Shown: one piece after another, positions 34,535 through 43,071 of the stretch
Layout of the letters: every line of letters begins with the position of its first letter
Numbering within the stretch: the first letter of the stretch is position 1
NCBI RefSeq assembly: GCF_022664455.2
Contig: NZ_JAKRKC020000003.1
Coordinates: 744,001-808,000, forward strand
Reading direction: 5' to 3'
DNA: 64,000 nt
From: Actinomadura luzonensis
GTDB taxonomy: Bacteria; Actinomycetota; Actinomycetes; Streptosporangiales; Streptosporangiaceae
The notes under the pieces: model-generated
Told to the model about the DNA's origin: nothing
The model's database searches: none
What the model saw: only the letters and a program-made list of their open reading frames with translations
Position numbers and translations under genes: made by a program

Positions 34535-34741
34535 ATGCACACCTTCTCCCGTCCTCTGGCGCTCGTCGCGAGCGCAGTCCTCGCAGGTCTCACCCTCGCG
34601 GCGGCGGCCGCTCCCGCGCAGGCCACGGTGGTCTCGGCCGAGCAGTGCGTCAAGGGCGGCGGCACCGTCACCCCGATCGCCGGAGGCGTCAACCTCTGCA
34701 GGGGAGGCCAATACTCCGGCCAGTTCGTCGGACCCTTCTGA
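34535..34741 (+). CDS. Small secreted protein with two cysteines (unknown)
   Basis: A 68-residue precursor. Residues 1-30 form a clear Sec signal peptide ending in APAQA, leaving a mature peptide of about 38 residues. It is glycine-rich, with exactly two cysteines in the pattern C-x2-GGG...GG-x3-C-x-GGxYxG, so one disulfide is likely. I do not recognise the family. AAAGG lies about 11 bases upstream; an in-frame ATG 14 codons earlier is less convincing because it would bury the signal peptide. A perfect hairpin terminator follows, so it is a single-gene unit. Confidence 0.7.
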   Translation: MHTFSRPLALVASAVLAGLTLAAAAAPAQATVVSAEQCVKGGGTVTPIAGGVNLCRGGQYSGQFVGPF

Positions 34742-34761
34742 CGGCGCGGCGGATGACCGAA

Positions 34762-34788
34762 GCCCCCAGGCCGGCCGTGCCTGGGGGC
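34762..34788 (+). terminator. Hairpin terminator after the small secreted protein gene
   Basis: GCCCCCAGGC (34762-34771) pairs perfectly with GCCTGGGGGC (34779-34788) over a 7-base loop, 20 bases after the stop codon. Confidence 0.75.
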
Positions 34789-34866
34789 ACGAATCTTCCG
34801 CTTCTCGCCTCCGCCGCGTGACGGCGCATCTACGATCGGTGACCAAGGGATGACAGGAGGCAGGCC

Positions 34867-35694
34867 GTGTTCCGCGAGCGCAAGCCGAGTGTCCAGTGGG
34901 TCCTTCCCGAGGGGCGGTACAACCCCGTCGTCGGGGACGGGGTGCGGTGGCTCGACTACGAGCGGGCCGCCGAGTTGGACGAGCGCGCACCGGTCCAGGA
35001 GGACGACACCACCGGGCCCGAGGCCGGGCCCGACGCCGGGCCCGCCGAGGAGAGGCCGCCGGCCGGCGGCGCGGACGACTGGTTCGACCGGCCGCACCGG
35101 CCGCCGCCGCTCACCGAGTGCCGCCCGTACGACGTGCCCGGCGGCCTGGCCCAGCCCGACCCGCGGGCGGAGCGCGACCTCATGGAGGCGCTGCCCCCGG
35201 GGGCGCGCTTCCCCGACCCGCGCGGCACCTGGATCAGGCTCATCAACGGCGGCGGCCCCGCCGACGACCCGTTCCGGTCCTCCAACGCGGCCGACTGCGC
35301 CCTCGCGGTGCTCTCCACCTGGCACGGCGAGCCGGCCACGGCCGCGCCCCGGCTGCCCGAGCACGACCGCATCGGCCGGCCGGTGCTCACCGGCGAGCGC
35401 GGCAGCACCGCCAGGATCGAGCGGTGGGTGGGGCAGCGGCTGGAGTACGCGGGGCAGGGGCGGCACGCGTACCCGATGATCGCGCGGCGGCTGCTGGAGG
35501 CCGGGCACGGCGCGAGCGCGGTGATCGTCGTGCGCTGGCCCGGGGGCGGCACCCACGCCTGGAACGCGGTCAACGCCGACGACGAGGTCATCTGGATCGA
35601 CGCCCAGCGGGGGCACATGTCGGTGGAGCCGCCGTACCTGACGGTGACGGGGGTCTTCTGCGTGATCCTCGACCGGCAGGGGAGGCCGCGGTGA
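34867..35694 (+). CDS. Papain-fold toxin (Tox-PL, glutamine deamidase-like) protein
   Basis: A 275-residue protein. The first 110 residues are Pro- and acid-rich and probably disordered. The C-terminal domain matches the papain-fold toxin 1/glutamine deamidase type seen at the ends of polymorphic toxins: Cys144 in NAADCALAVL, His230 in GGTHAWNAVN and Asp245 in IWIDAQRG form the catalytic set. No signal peptide, WXG or repeat domain is present, so the secretion route is unknown. It starts at GTG 34867 behind AGGAGG and overlaps the Imm35-like gene by GTGA. Confidence 0.82.
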   Translation: MFRERKPSVQWVLPEGRYNPVVGDGVRWLDYERAAELDERAPVQEDDTTGPEAGPDAGPAEERPPAGGADDWFDRPHRPPPLTECRPYDVPGGLAQPDPRAERDLMEALPPGARFPDPRGTWIRLINGGGPADDPFRSSNAADCALAVLSTWHGEPATAAPRLPEHDRIGRPVLTGERGSTARIERWVGQRLEYAGQGRHAYPMIARRLLEAGHGASAVIVVRWPGGGTHAWNAVNADDEVIWIDAQRGHMSVEPPYLTVTGVFCVILDRQGRPR

Positions 35695-35960
35695 ACCTGG
35701 AGCAGGCGCGGGCGCTGGCCGAGGAGTACTTCAACGGGGCCCGGCCGGCGGAGGAGGCCGTCCCGGTGGGCGTGTACGGGTTCCACGACGGATATGTCGC
35801 CTGGGTGCGGGAGCTCGATCCCGACGACCCCGCCCGGCTGCCGGAGACCATCGGGGGCGGGTGCGTCGTCATCGACGACAACACCGGCGAGGTGGTGGCC
35901 CGGCCGCTCCTCGACCCGGAGACGGTCGCCGAGCTCTGGCCCGGCCCCACCCCCCGCTGA
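35691..35960 (+). CDS. YrhB/Imm35 domain immunity-like protein
   Basis: An 89-residue protein with the YrhB (Imm35) layout: an N-terminal helix LEQARALAEEYFNG, then GGGCVVIDDNTGEVV and a C-terminal helix ending DPETVAELW. It starts with GTG inside the stop of the papain-fold toxin gene. Imm35 proteins are found as immunity partners of polymorphic toxins, so this is probably the cognate antidote. Assignment rests on motif and position. Confidence 0.78.
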   Translation: MNLEQARALAEEYFNGARPAEEAVPVGVYGFHDGYVAWVRELDPDDPARLPETIGGGCVVIDDNTGEVVARPLLDPETVAELWPGPTPR

Positions 35961-36032
35961 ACCCCGGGCGGGCGTTTTGCCGGGCCCCGGCCCGTCGTCC
36001 GCGGTCTGGGCCGGGCGGGCGTCCCGCTCCCG

Positions 36033-38546
36033 TCACCCGGCCGCGAGCGCCCCGGCGATCGAGGCCCGCGCCGCCCGCCGCGCCGGCACGATCGCGGCCA
36101 CCACCCCCGCCACGCCCGACAGCACCACGAACAGCCCGATCTGCCCCACCGGCACCGACAGCACCGCCCCGTCCAGCATCGCCATCACCGCCGCCCAGCC
36201 GAACACCCCGCCGAGCACCACCCCGACCAGCGCCCCGATCAGCCCGAGCACCAGCGCCTCGACCGACAGCATGCGCCGCAGCTGCGGCCGGGTCAGCCCG
36301 AGCGCCCGCAGCAGCGCCGACTCCCGGGTGCGCTCGTGCACCGACAACGACAGCGTGTTCGCGATGCCCAGCAGCGAGATCAGGATCGCCAGCCCCAGCA
36401 GCCCGGTGACGATCATGAGGAGCATGTCCAGGGTCTCGGTGAACTCGGCGCGCACCTCGGTGGCGCTGGCGAACTGCACTGTCGGGTACGCGGCGACCGC
36501 CGCCCGCACCACGGCCCTCGCCCGGTCGGCGGAGACGCCGTCCCTGATGTTGATCATCACCCGCGAGTCGGGCAGCCGCGGGGCCCAGGCGTCGAACGCC
36601 CCCTCGGCCACGGTGAGCGCCGGCAGGGCCGAGTTGGCCCCGTCGAGTACGGCGGCCACCCGCAGCGGCACGGCGCTCCCGTCCCGCCCGATCCTGGCCC
36701 GCACGGTGTCGCCGACCTTGACGCCCAGCTCGGTGGCCACGTAGTCGAGCAGCGCCACCCGTCCCGACGCGGACAGCCCCGCCATCGAGCCGGACACGAC
36801 CCCGGGGGTGACCGGCCCGCGATAGGTCCCGAGGTCGTACGAGCGCGTCCCCCCGGCCCGTCCGGTGACCTTGGCCGGCGTCTCGCGGATCTGGAGCACC
36901 GACGCCAGCTCCGGCGCCCGCCGCAGCTCCTCGGCGACCGAGCGGGGCACCCCGGCCTCGCCGCCCTGCGCGCTCAGCAGGTAGTCCACCGGGAACTGCT
37001 GGTCCAGCTTCGCCCACACGGTCACCCGCGTGGACGCGCTCAGCACCGAGATCAGCGTCATCAGCGTCACCCCGATGGTGAGCGCGACCGTCGTGGTCGC
37101 GGCCCGTCCCGGGTTGCGCGCCGCGTTGTCCAGCGCCAGCCGCCCCGGCACCCCGGCCAGCCGCCCCGGCAGCCAGCCCACCACCGCGCTCAGCGGCCGG
37201 ACCAGCACCGGCCCGAGGATCAGCACGACCAGGAAGGTCAGCGCGCCGCCCGCCATGACCACGAGCAGCGTGGCCGGCTGCCCGGCCGGCATCCCCCACA
37301 CCCCGAACGCGGTCGCCCCCGTCCCGGCCAGCAGGAACACCGCCGCGATCGCCCACCGCGCCGCGCCCGTGCGGAACGCCTGCTCCTCGGCCTGCGCGCG
37401 CAGCGCCGCGACCGGCGGCACCCGCGTGGCCGAGCGGGCGGGCAGCAGCGCCGCGGCGACGGTGACGACGACGCCCACGGCCAGCCCGGCGGCGACCGTG
37501 ACCGGCGTGAGCGTGACCGCGGCGTCGGTCGGCAGCGGCGCGTCGAACGCGGCCAGCACGGCGAGCGCGAGCACCGCCAGCCCGTACCCGATCGCCAGGC
37601 CGAGCACGGAGGCGACCAGCCCGACCGCGGCCGACTCCAGCAGGATCGAGCCGAACACCTGCCCCCGCGTGGCGCCGATGCAGCGCAGCAGCGCCATCTC
37701 GCGGGTGCGCTGCGCGACCAGGATGCCGAAGGTGTTGTAGATGACCAGCGCGGCCACCATCATCGCGACGATCCCGAACAGCAGCAGCCCGACGGTCAGG
37801 GTCCGCAGCTCCAGCCCGGCCTCGCGGGCCAGGTCGCCGGCCAGCTCCTCGCCGCTCCGCACCACGGCCCCGGCTCCGGCGGCGGCGGCCACGGCCCGCT
37901 CCAGCCCGGGCGCGGCGCCCGCGACGTCGATCTCGTGGTAGCCCTTCGCGCCGGTCATCCGCAGCGCGGCGGCGGTGGTGAGGCCGACCGCGCCGGTGTA
38001 GGCGAGCTCCTGGTCCACGCCCGGGTCGAGCAGCCCGACCAGCTTGAAGGTGTGCCGGGCCTGGCGGGCGTCCAGCACGGTGATCTCGTCGCCGAGCGCG
38101 AAGCCGTTGACGCGGGCGGTGCTCTCGTCGAGGACGGCCGCCCGGTCGTCGGTGCCGGGGCCGGTGCCGGCGACGATGGCGGTGCGGTCGAGCGGGCCCC
38201 GGACGACGGAGACCGCCGTGGTCGGGGTGCCGCCGACGGCCTTGCCGTCCTTGCCGAGCAGCGGCGCGGGCCCGCGGACCAGGCCCTGGGCGTCGGTGAC
38301 GCCGGGGACCGCCCGCACCCGCGCCAGGACCTCCTCCGGCAGCACGCCGCCGCCGCGGTCCTCGGGCAGCACGGCGACGTCCACCTTGCCGGCGTCGGCG
38401 GTGACGCGCTGGGCGAAGCCGGCCTCGATGGTGTCGTTCAGCACGAACGTGCCCGCGATGAACCCCACCCCGAGCACGATCGCCACGGACGTGAGCAGCA
38501 GCCGCAGCCGGTGCGCGCGCAGCCCGGCCAGTGCCGTTCTCAGCAC
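36033..38546 (-). CDS. ABC transporter permease, FtsX-like (MacB type)
   Basis: An 837-residue membrane protein with two FtsX-like modules. The N-terminal helix (RLRLLLTSVAIVLGVGFIAG) is followed by a large external domain to about residue 240. Next come membrane helices with LLRCIGATRGQVFGSILLESA, then a second external domain and a final bundle with RESALLRALGLTRPQLRRML. This is the standard layout of actinobacterial two-gene MacB-like exporters. It lies one base downstream of its ATPase gene. Confidence 0.93.
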   Translation of the reverse strand: MLRTALAGLRAHRLRLLLTSVAIVLGVGFIAGTFVLNDTIEAGFAQRVTADAGKVDVAVLPEDRGGGVLPEEVLARVRAVPGVTDAQGLVRGPAPLLGKDGKAVGGTPTTAVSVVRGPLDRTAIVAGTGPGTDDRAAVLDESTARVNGFALGDEITVLDARQARHTFKLVGLLDPGVDQELAYTGAVGLTTAAALRMTGAKGYHEIDVAGAAPGLERAVAAAAGAGAVVRSGEELAGDLAREAGLELRTLTVGLLLFGIVAMMVAALVIYNTFGILVAQRTREMALLRCIGATRGQVFGSILLESAAVGLVASVLGLAIGYGLAVLALAVLAAFDAPLPTDAAVTLTPVTVAAGLAVGVVVTVAAALLPARSATRVPPVAALRAQAEEQAFRTGAARWAIAAVFLLAGTGATAFGVWGMPAGQPATLLVVMAGGALTFLVVLILGPVLVRPLSAVVGWLPGRLAGVPGRLALDNAARNPGRAATTTVALTIGVTLMTLISVLSASTRVTVWAKLDQQFPVDYLLSAQGGEAGVPRSVAEELRRAPELASVLQIRETPAKVTGRAGGTRSYDLGTYRGPVTPGVVSGSMAGLSASGRVALLDYVATELGVKVGDTVRARIGRDGSAVPLRVAAVLDGANSALPALTVAEGAFDAWAPRLPDSRVMINIRDGVSADRARAVVRAAVAAYPTVQFASATEVRAEFTETLDMLLMIVTGLLGLAILISLLGIANTLSLSVHERTRESALLRALGLTRPQLRRMLSVEALVLGLIGALVGVVLGGVFGWAAVMAMLDGAVLSVPVGQIGLFVVLSGVAGVVAAIVPARRAARASIAGALAAG

Positions 38547-38547
38547 C

Positions 38548-39288
38548 TCACGCCTCCAGCTTCACGAGCGTGTCCAGCACGGACTGCGGCGTCGGCGCGG
38601 CGACCTCGGTGACCAGCTCGCCGTCGCGCAGGAACACCACGCGGTCGGCGTAGGAGGCGGCGACCGGGTCGTGCGTCACCATGACGATCGTCTGGTGCAG
38701 CTCGCGCACCGACGTGCGGAGGAACGACAGCACCTCGGCGCCGCTGCGCGAGTCCAGGTTGCCGGTCGGCTCGTCGGCGAAGATGACCTGCGGCTTGCTG
38801 ATCAGCGCCCGGGCGACGGCCACCCGCTGCTGCTGGCCGCCGGACAGCTCGCCCGGCCGGTGCCCCAGCCGCTCCCGCAGCCCCACGGTGTCGATCACCC
38901 GGTCGAACAGCGCCTGGTCGGCCTGGCGGGCGGAGATGTCGAGCGGCAGCCGGATGTTCTGCTCGGCGGTGAGCGTGGGCAGCAGGTTGAACGCCTGGAA
39001 GACGAAGCCGATCCGGTCCCGGCGGAGCTGCGTGAGCTGCCGGTCGCTCAGCCCGGTCAGCTCGGTGTCGCCGACCCGGACCGTGCCGGAGGTGGCGGCG
39101 TCGAGCCCGGCCAGGCAGTGCATCAACGTGGACTTGCCGGACCCGGACGGCCCCATGATCGCGGTGAAGGCCCCGGTGTGGAAGGCCACGGTGACGCCGC
39201 GGAGGGCGTGCACGGCGGCGTCGCCCCGGCCGTAGACCTTGGTCAAGTTCGTGGCCACCACGGCGGGCGGGGCCTGGGTGAGGGTCAC
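38548..39288 (-). CDS. ABC transporter ATP-binding protein (MacB/LolD-like)
   Basis: A 246-residue ATPase: Walker A GPSGSGKST, signature LSGGQQQRVA, Walker B VIFADEPT and H-loop MVTHDP. The LDS in EPTGNLDSRSG is typical of LolD/MacB/FtsE types. It pairs with the following FtsX-like permease. A 108-base gap separates it from the response-regulator gene upstream on the same strand, so the two-component system probably controls this transporter, as in BceRS/CseBC-like cell-envelope stress modules. Confidence 0.93.
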   Translation of the reverse strand: MTLTQAPPAVVATNLTKVYGRGDAAVHALRGVTVAFHTGAFTAIMGPSGSGKSTLMHCLAGLDAATSGTVRVGDTELTGLSDRQLTQLRRDRIGFVFQAFNLLPTLTAEQNIRLPLDISARQADQALFDRVIDTVGLRERLGHRPGELSGGQQQRVAVARALISKPQVIFADEPTGNLDSRSGAEVLSFLRTSVRELHQTIVMVTHDPVAASYADRVVFLRDGELVTEVAAPTPQSVLDTLVKLEA

Positions 39289-39396
39289 TCGTCGCTCCTT
39301 GTCGCGTTTTTCGGACGCGACTCACGCTAGGAGCGGAAACGTCCCGTTCCCTGGGCCTCAAGGAGGGACTTCGGGTCACACCCCAGACGACCCCGG

Positions 39397-40047
39397 TCAG
39401 ACTTTCGGCCGAGGGGCGGGCACGATCAGCCCGGCCTCGTACGCGTACACCACCACCTGCGCCCGGTCCCGCAGCCCGAGCTTGGCCAGCACCCGCCCGA
39501 GGTGCGTCTTCACCGTCGCCTCGGCGACCTCCAGCCGGGCCGCGATCTCGGCGTTCGACAGGCCGCGCGCCACCGACAGCAGCACCTCGCGCTCGCGCGG
39601 CGTCAGCTCGGCCGCCGCGACCGGCTCCGGCGACGGGAGCTGGGCGGCGAAGCGGTCCAGCATCCGCCGCAGCGTGGTGGGCGCCACCACGGCGTCGCCG
39701 GCGTGCACGTGCCGGATGGCGCTGAGCAGGTCGTCCGGCGGCACGTCCTTCAGCAGGAACCCGGCCGCGCCCGCCTTGACCGCGGCGAAGGCGTACTCGT
39801 CGAGGTCGAACGTGGTCAGGATGAGCACCTTCGGCCCGTCGATGCGGCGGGTGGCCTCGACGCCGTCCATGCCGGGCATGCGCACGTCCATGAGGACGAC
39901 GTCCACCTCGGTCGTGGCCAGCAGCTCCAGGGCGGCCGCGCCGTCGCCGGCCTCCGCCACCACCTCGATGTCCGGCTGCGCGCCCAGCACCATGCGGAAG
40001 CCCGCCCGCAGCAGCTCCTGGTCGTCGACCAGCATCACCCGAATCAC
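39397..40047 (-). CDS. Two-component response regulator, NarL/LuxR type
   Basis: A 216-residue regulator. The receiver domain has acidic residues VDDQ, the phospho-acceptor Asp54 in VLMDVRMPGMDG and the switch Lys in FLLKDVPP. The C-terminal LuxR helix-turn-helix is LTPREREVLLSVARGLSNAE, then EATVKTHLGRVLAKLGLRDR. It lies 12 bases downstream of the sensor kinase gene and upstream of the MacB-like transporter genes. Confidence 0.95.
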   Translation of the reverse strand: MIRVMLVDDQELLRAGFRMVLGAQPDIEVVAEAGDGAAALELLATTEVDVVLMDVRMPGMDGVEATRRIDGPKVLILTTFDLDEYAFAAVKAGAAGFLLKDVPPDDLLSAIRHVHAGDAVVAPTTLRRMLDRFAAQLPSPEPVAAAELTPREREVLLSVARGLSNAEIAARLEVAEATVKTHLGRVLAKLGLRDRAQVVVYAYEAGLIVPAPRPKV

Positions 40048-40059
40048 GGCCCCGCCTCC

Positions 40060-41229
40060 CTACGCCGCCCTGGCCGTCGGCAGCCGGGCCAGCACCTCGA
40101 AGCCGCCGCCGGGGCGCGGCCCGGCCGAGACGGCGCCGCCGTACATGCCGACGCGCTCGCGCATGCCGATGAGCCCGTGCCCGCCCTGCGCGTGCGGCGC
40201 CGTCGCGCCCCTGCCGTCGTCGGTGACCCGCACCACCAGCTCGGGGCCGTCGTACCGGATCTCGACCAGCGCCCGGACGTCCGGGCCGCCGTGCTTGAGC
40301 GCGTTCGTCAGCGCCTCCTGGACGATGCGGTAGACGGCGAGCTGCTGGCCCTCGGGCAGCTCGCCGGGCGCGCCCGCCACCACCAGCCGGGCCGGCACGC
40401 CCGCGCCCCGCACCAGCTCGTCGAGCTGGTCCAGACCGGGCTGCGGGGTGTAGTCGGTGTCGGCGGGGCCGCCGTCGCGGAGCACGCCGAGCAGGCGGCG
40501 CATCTCGGCCAGCGCGGCCCGGCCGGTCTTCGAGATCGCCCGGACCGCCTGGCGGGCCTGCTCGGGGTCGCTGTCGAGGGCGTAGCCCGCGCCGTCGGCC
40601 TGGACCACCATGACGCTCACGTTGTGGGCCACGACGTCGTGCAGCTCGCGGGCGATGCGGGCGCGCTCGGCCGCCGCCGCCATCCTGGCCTGCTGGTCGC
40701 GCTCGCGCTCGGCCCGCTCGGCGCGTTCCTCCAGGCCCTCCAGGTAGCGGCGGCGGGTGCCGGCGTACAGGCCGAACAGCCAGATCGTGACCACGAAGAT
40801 CGAGCCGCTGAAGAACGTGCCGAACGACGGGCTCTCCCAGTTGACCAGCGCCATCCACATGCCCAGCTCGGCCACCAGCCCGGCGGCCAGCGCCCAGCGG
40901 AAGGCGCACCGGTAGGCCACCGCCCACAGCGCCACCAGCACCGCGAGGTTGGCCGGCAGCGGGTCCACGCCCGCCAGCCACTGCCCGAAGCTGATCAGCG
41001 CGATCACCGCGAACGACGGGACCGGCCTGGCCAGCCGCAGCAGCGGGGCCAGCAGCGCCGCCGACAGCGCGAGGTAGCCGCCCAGGTCGAGGTAGGTGCC
41101 GCCGATGGGCACGGCCGAGGTCGCGTACGGCACGGCCAGCAGGCCGCACAACGCCGCCAGAGGAGCGACCCGCAGGGCGCTCGCGAGCTTCTCGTGGCTA
41201 CGTGACCACGTCCGTACCCTGCCGAACAC
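40060..41229 (-). CDS. Sensor histidine kinase (NarX/DesK-like, HisKA_3)
   Basis: A 389-residue kinase. The N-terminal part has about five membrane segments with short loops, so it probably senses within or near the membrane. A coiled stretch LEERAERAERERDQQARMAA leads into the HisKA_3 dimerisation box RIARELHDVVAHNVSVMVVQ (phospho-His in ELHD). The C-terminal ATPase domain has NALKHGG and DDGRGATAPHAQGGHGLIGM. The GTG at 41229 is preferred because TACATA lies shortly upstream on the minus strand; an in-frame GTG at 41268 would add 13 residues. Confidence 0.93.
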   Translation of the reverse strand: MFGRVRTWSRSHEKLASALRVAPLAALCGLLAVPYATSAVPIGGTYLDLGGYLALSAALLAPLLRLARPVPSFAVIALISFGQWLAGVDPLPANLAVLVALWAVAYRCAFRWALAAGLVAELGMWMALVNWESPSFGTFFSGSIFVVTIWLFGLYAGTRRRYLEGLEERAERAERERDQQARMAAAAERARIARELHDVVAHNVSVMVVQADGAGYALDSDPEQARQAVRAISKTGRAALAEMRRLLGVLRDGGPADTDYTPQPGLDQLDELVRGAGVPARLVVAGAPGELPEGQQLAVYRIVQEALTNALKHGGPDVRALVEIRYDGPELVVRVTDDGRGATAPHAQGGHGLIGMRERVGMYGGAVSAGPRPGGGFEVLARLPTARAA

Positions 41230-41394
41230 ATCATCACGATATGTAGGCGGGGAACAGCATTGGTCCACCTGGAGGGGGAAGTGCGCCTACGACCCAGGTC
41301 GCACATGGCGAGGGTCTTACGCCGGTCTTACGCCCGTTCCGGCACTCTTGTACCTGGGAGCGCCCCTTCAGCGGGCGAGTAAAGGGAGATCGTG

Positions 41395-41913
41395 ATGGCG
41401 GATCATGATCGCGACGCCGGGTCGCGCGGTGAAGAGGAAGCACCGCGCGACCCGACCCCCGGAGGCCCTCAGGGCGCCGCGAAAGCCGATTCGGCCCCTA
41501 CCGACGCCTACGGCGCGCCCCGCCTGAGGTACGGCCAGATCCCGCCGGGCCCCCGCGACTACCCCACGGCTGGGTACCCGTCGCCGAACTGGGACTCTCC
41601 CGGCGAACCGCCCCGCCCCGCGTCTTTCCGTGACCGGCTGCGCGGCAGGCGCGCGCAGCTCGCCGGAGCCGGCCTGGCCGGCGTCGTCCTCGGCACGCTG
41701 CTCGGCGGCACGGCGGTGGCGATGCTCAACGACGGCCACGACCGCGTCGACCACGGCTCGGTGTACTGGGAGCGGCGCGGCCCGCAACGCCTGCCCGGTT
41801 TCTGCCGCCCCGACGATGACGGCGGCCGGCTCTGCGTCGTGCCGATGCCGCCCCGCATGGAGCAGCCCCGCATGGAGCCGCTGCCGGACACCGGCCCGAC
41901 CAGCACCGGCTGA
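41395..41913 (+). CDS. Single-pass membrane protein with disordered N-terminus (unknown)
   Basis: A 172-residue protein that I do not recognise. About 80 N-terminal residues are Pro/Gly/Asp-rich and likely disordered and cytoplasmic. One membrane helix follows (LAGAGLAGVVLGTLLGGTAV). The external C-terminal 75 residues hold two cysteines (FCRPDDDGGRLCVV) that may form a disulfide and a duplicated RMEQP/RMEPLP motif. AAAGGGAGA precedes the ATG. It is divergent from the sensor kinase and could be part of the same envelope response. Confidence 0.72.
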   Translation: MADHDRDAGSRGEEEAPRDPTPGGPQGAAKADSAPTDAYGAPRLRYGQIPPGPRDYPTAGYPSPNWDSPGEPPRPASFRDRLRGRRAQLAGAGLAGVVLGTLLGGTAVAMLNDGHDRVDHGSVYWERRGPQRLPGFCRPDDDGGRLCVVPMPPRMEQPRMEPLPDTGPTSTG

Positions 41914-41942
41914 TCCGGTTCGTGCGTGGAGCCGGTGGTGCG

Positions 41943-42015
41943 TAGGGCCGGTGGGATTCGAACCCACACTGACAGCCACCTAAAGACTGCGCCTCTGCCA
42001 TTGGGCTACGACCCC
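41943..42015 (-). tRNA. tRNA with UAG anticodon and class I (short variable arm) body
   Basis: Read on the minus strand this is a 73-nt cloverleaf. The acceptor is GGGGTCG/CGGCCCT (with G1-U72 and a U-G pair), the D-stem GCC/GGC and the anticodon stem CAGTC/GGCTG. The loop is TTTAGGT (anticodon TAG), the variable region TCAGT (5 nt) and the T-arm GTGGG-TTCGAAT-CCCAC, ending in discriminator A73. No CCA is encoded. UAG would read CUA/CUG leucine codons, but bacterial leucine tRNAs have a long variable arm and this one does not. Isotype is therefore uncertain. An 8-nt acceptor strand with one bulged G is an alternative fold. Confidence 0.85.
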
Positions 42016-42143
42016 TTTGATCGCCCGCCCGCGCCTGCGGCCTCGCGGCGGGAACGGCGATCGGGCAGAGGACGCGGAAAGCTCGACGACCTCCCCTGCC
42101 ACGTGCCGCCAATCTTACACGCAGGCCCGCCGGGGAAAGCGTT

Positions 42144-42617
42144 TCACGCCAGGCCCAGCTTCTTCTTCAGCGACGCCACGTGCCCGGTGGCCTTCACGTT
42201 GTAGAGGGCCTGCTCCACCTTGCCGTCGCCGTCGATGACGAACGTCGAGCGGATGACGCCCTCCACCTCCTTGCCGTACAGCTTCTTCAGCCCGTACACC
42301 GCGTACGCCTTGTGCACGGCCAGCTCCGGGTCCGACAGCAGCGGGAAGGTCAGCCCGTCGCGCTCGGCGAACTTGGCCAGCTTCTCCGGCTTGTCCTTCG
42401 ACACCCCGAGCACGACGAAACCCTCGGCGGTGAGCTGCCCGAGACTGTCGCGGAAATCACAGGCCTGCTTGGTGCAGCCGGGGGTCATCGCGGCAGGGTA
42501 GAAATAGAGGATCACCCGCTTGCCGCGGTAGTCCTCCAGCGAGACGGTGCCGCCGGCGGCGGTGGGTAGCGTGAACTCGGGCGCGGCGTCGCCGGGCGCG
42601 AGCTTGGTTTCGGTCAT
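42144..42617 (-). CDS. bcp: Thioredoxin-dependent thiol peroxidase (Bcp/PrxQ)
   Basis: A 157-residue peroxiredoxin that reduces peroxides using thioredoxin. The peroxidatic Cys48 and resolving Cys53 are in TPGCTKQACDFRD, the five-residue spacing typical of Bcp/PrxQ. FYPAAMTPGC holds the active-site Thr, although the family's more usual KDxTPGC reads AAMTPGC. The start MTETKLAPGDAAPEFTLP is normal. It is monocistronic and lies upstream of the unusual tRNA on the same strand. Confidence 0.94.
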   Translation of the reverse strand: MTETKLAPGDAAPEFTLPTAAGGTVSLEDYRGKRVILYFYPAAMTPGCTKQACDFRDSLGQLTAEGFVVLGVSKDKPEKLAKFAERDGLTFPLLSDPELAVHKAYAVYGLKKLYGKEVEGVIRSTFVIDGDGKVEQALYNVKATGHVASLKKKLGLA

Positions 42618-42729
42618 GGGGGCCCTCCTCGAGTTCTCTTCGCCAACCTACCGCCCGGCCGGCGTGCCGTACCGCACGCGGACCTGACAGACTGATCACG
42701 ACCGGGCGCACACGGTCGAGAGGAGAGCC

Positions 42730-43059
42730 ATGGCTGACACCGATCCCGACGAGCTGGAGCGGCGGATCGCGCGCACGCGCGCGGAGTTGGCGCAGACGGT
42801 CGACGCCATCGCCGACCGGATGAGCCCCAAGCGGGTCGCCGAGCGCACGGTGGCCGACGTCAAGACCAGGGCCGGGCAGTTCGTGACGTCCGTGGGCGAC
42901 GCGCTCGGGGTCACGCCGCGGCCGGTCGCCTACACCGACGACCCCGACCAGGTGTGGCAGGAGGAGCAGCCCAACGTCGCTCCGGTGCTCATCGCGGTGG
43001 GCGCGGTGCTGGTGGTGGGCGCGGCCGTCATGTTGTGGCGCAGGCGCCGCCGCCGCTGA
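42730..43059 (+). CDS. DUF3618 domain-containing membrane protein
   Basis: A 109-residue protein. The N-terminal amphipathic helix DELERRIARTRAELAQTVDAI is the DUF3618 signature. It is followed by a linker and one C-terminal membrane helix (VLIAVGAVLVVGAAVMLW) with a poly-Arg tail. Family function is unknown; it is often linked to phage-holin-like or envelope proteins. AGGAGAG precedes the ATG. Confidence 0.88.
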   Translation: MADTDPDELERRIARTRAELAQTVDAIADRMSPKRVAERTVADVKTRAGQFVTSVGDALGVTPRPVAYTDDPDQVWQEEQPNVAPVLIAVGAVLVVGAAVMLWRRRRRR

Positions 43060-43071
43060 TCCCGGGCAGGC

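Noticed and set aside
41943..42015. Amber suppressor tRNA
   Set aside because: The anticodon is UAG, which pairs with CUA. A UAG-stop suppressor would need anticodon CUA.
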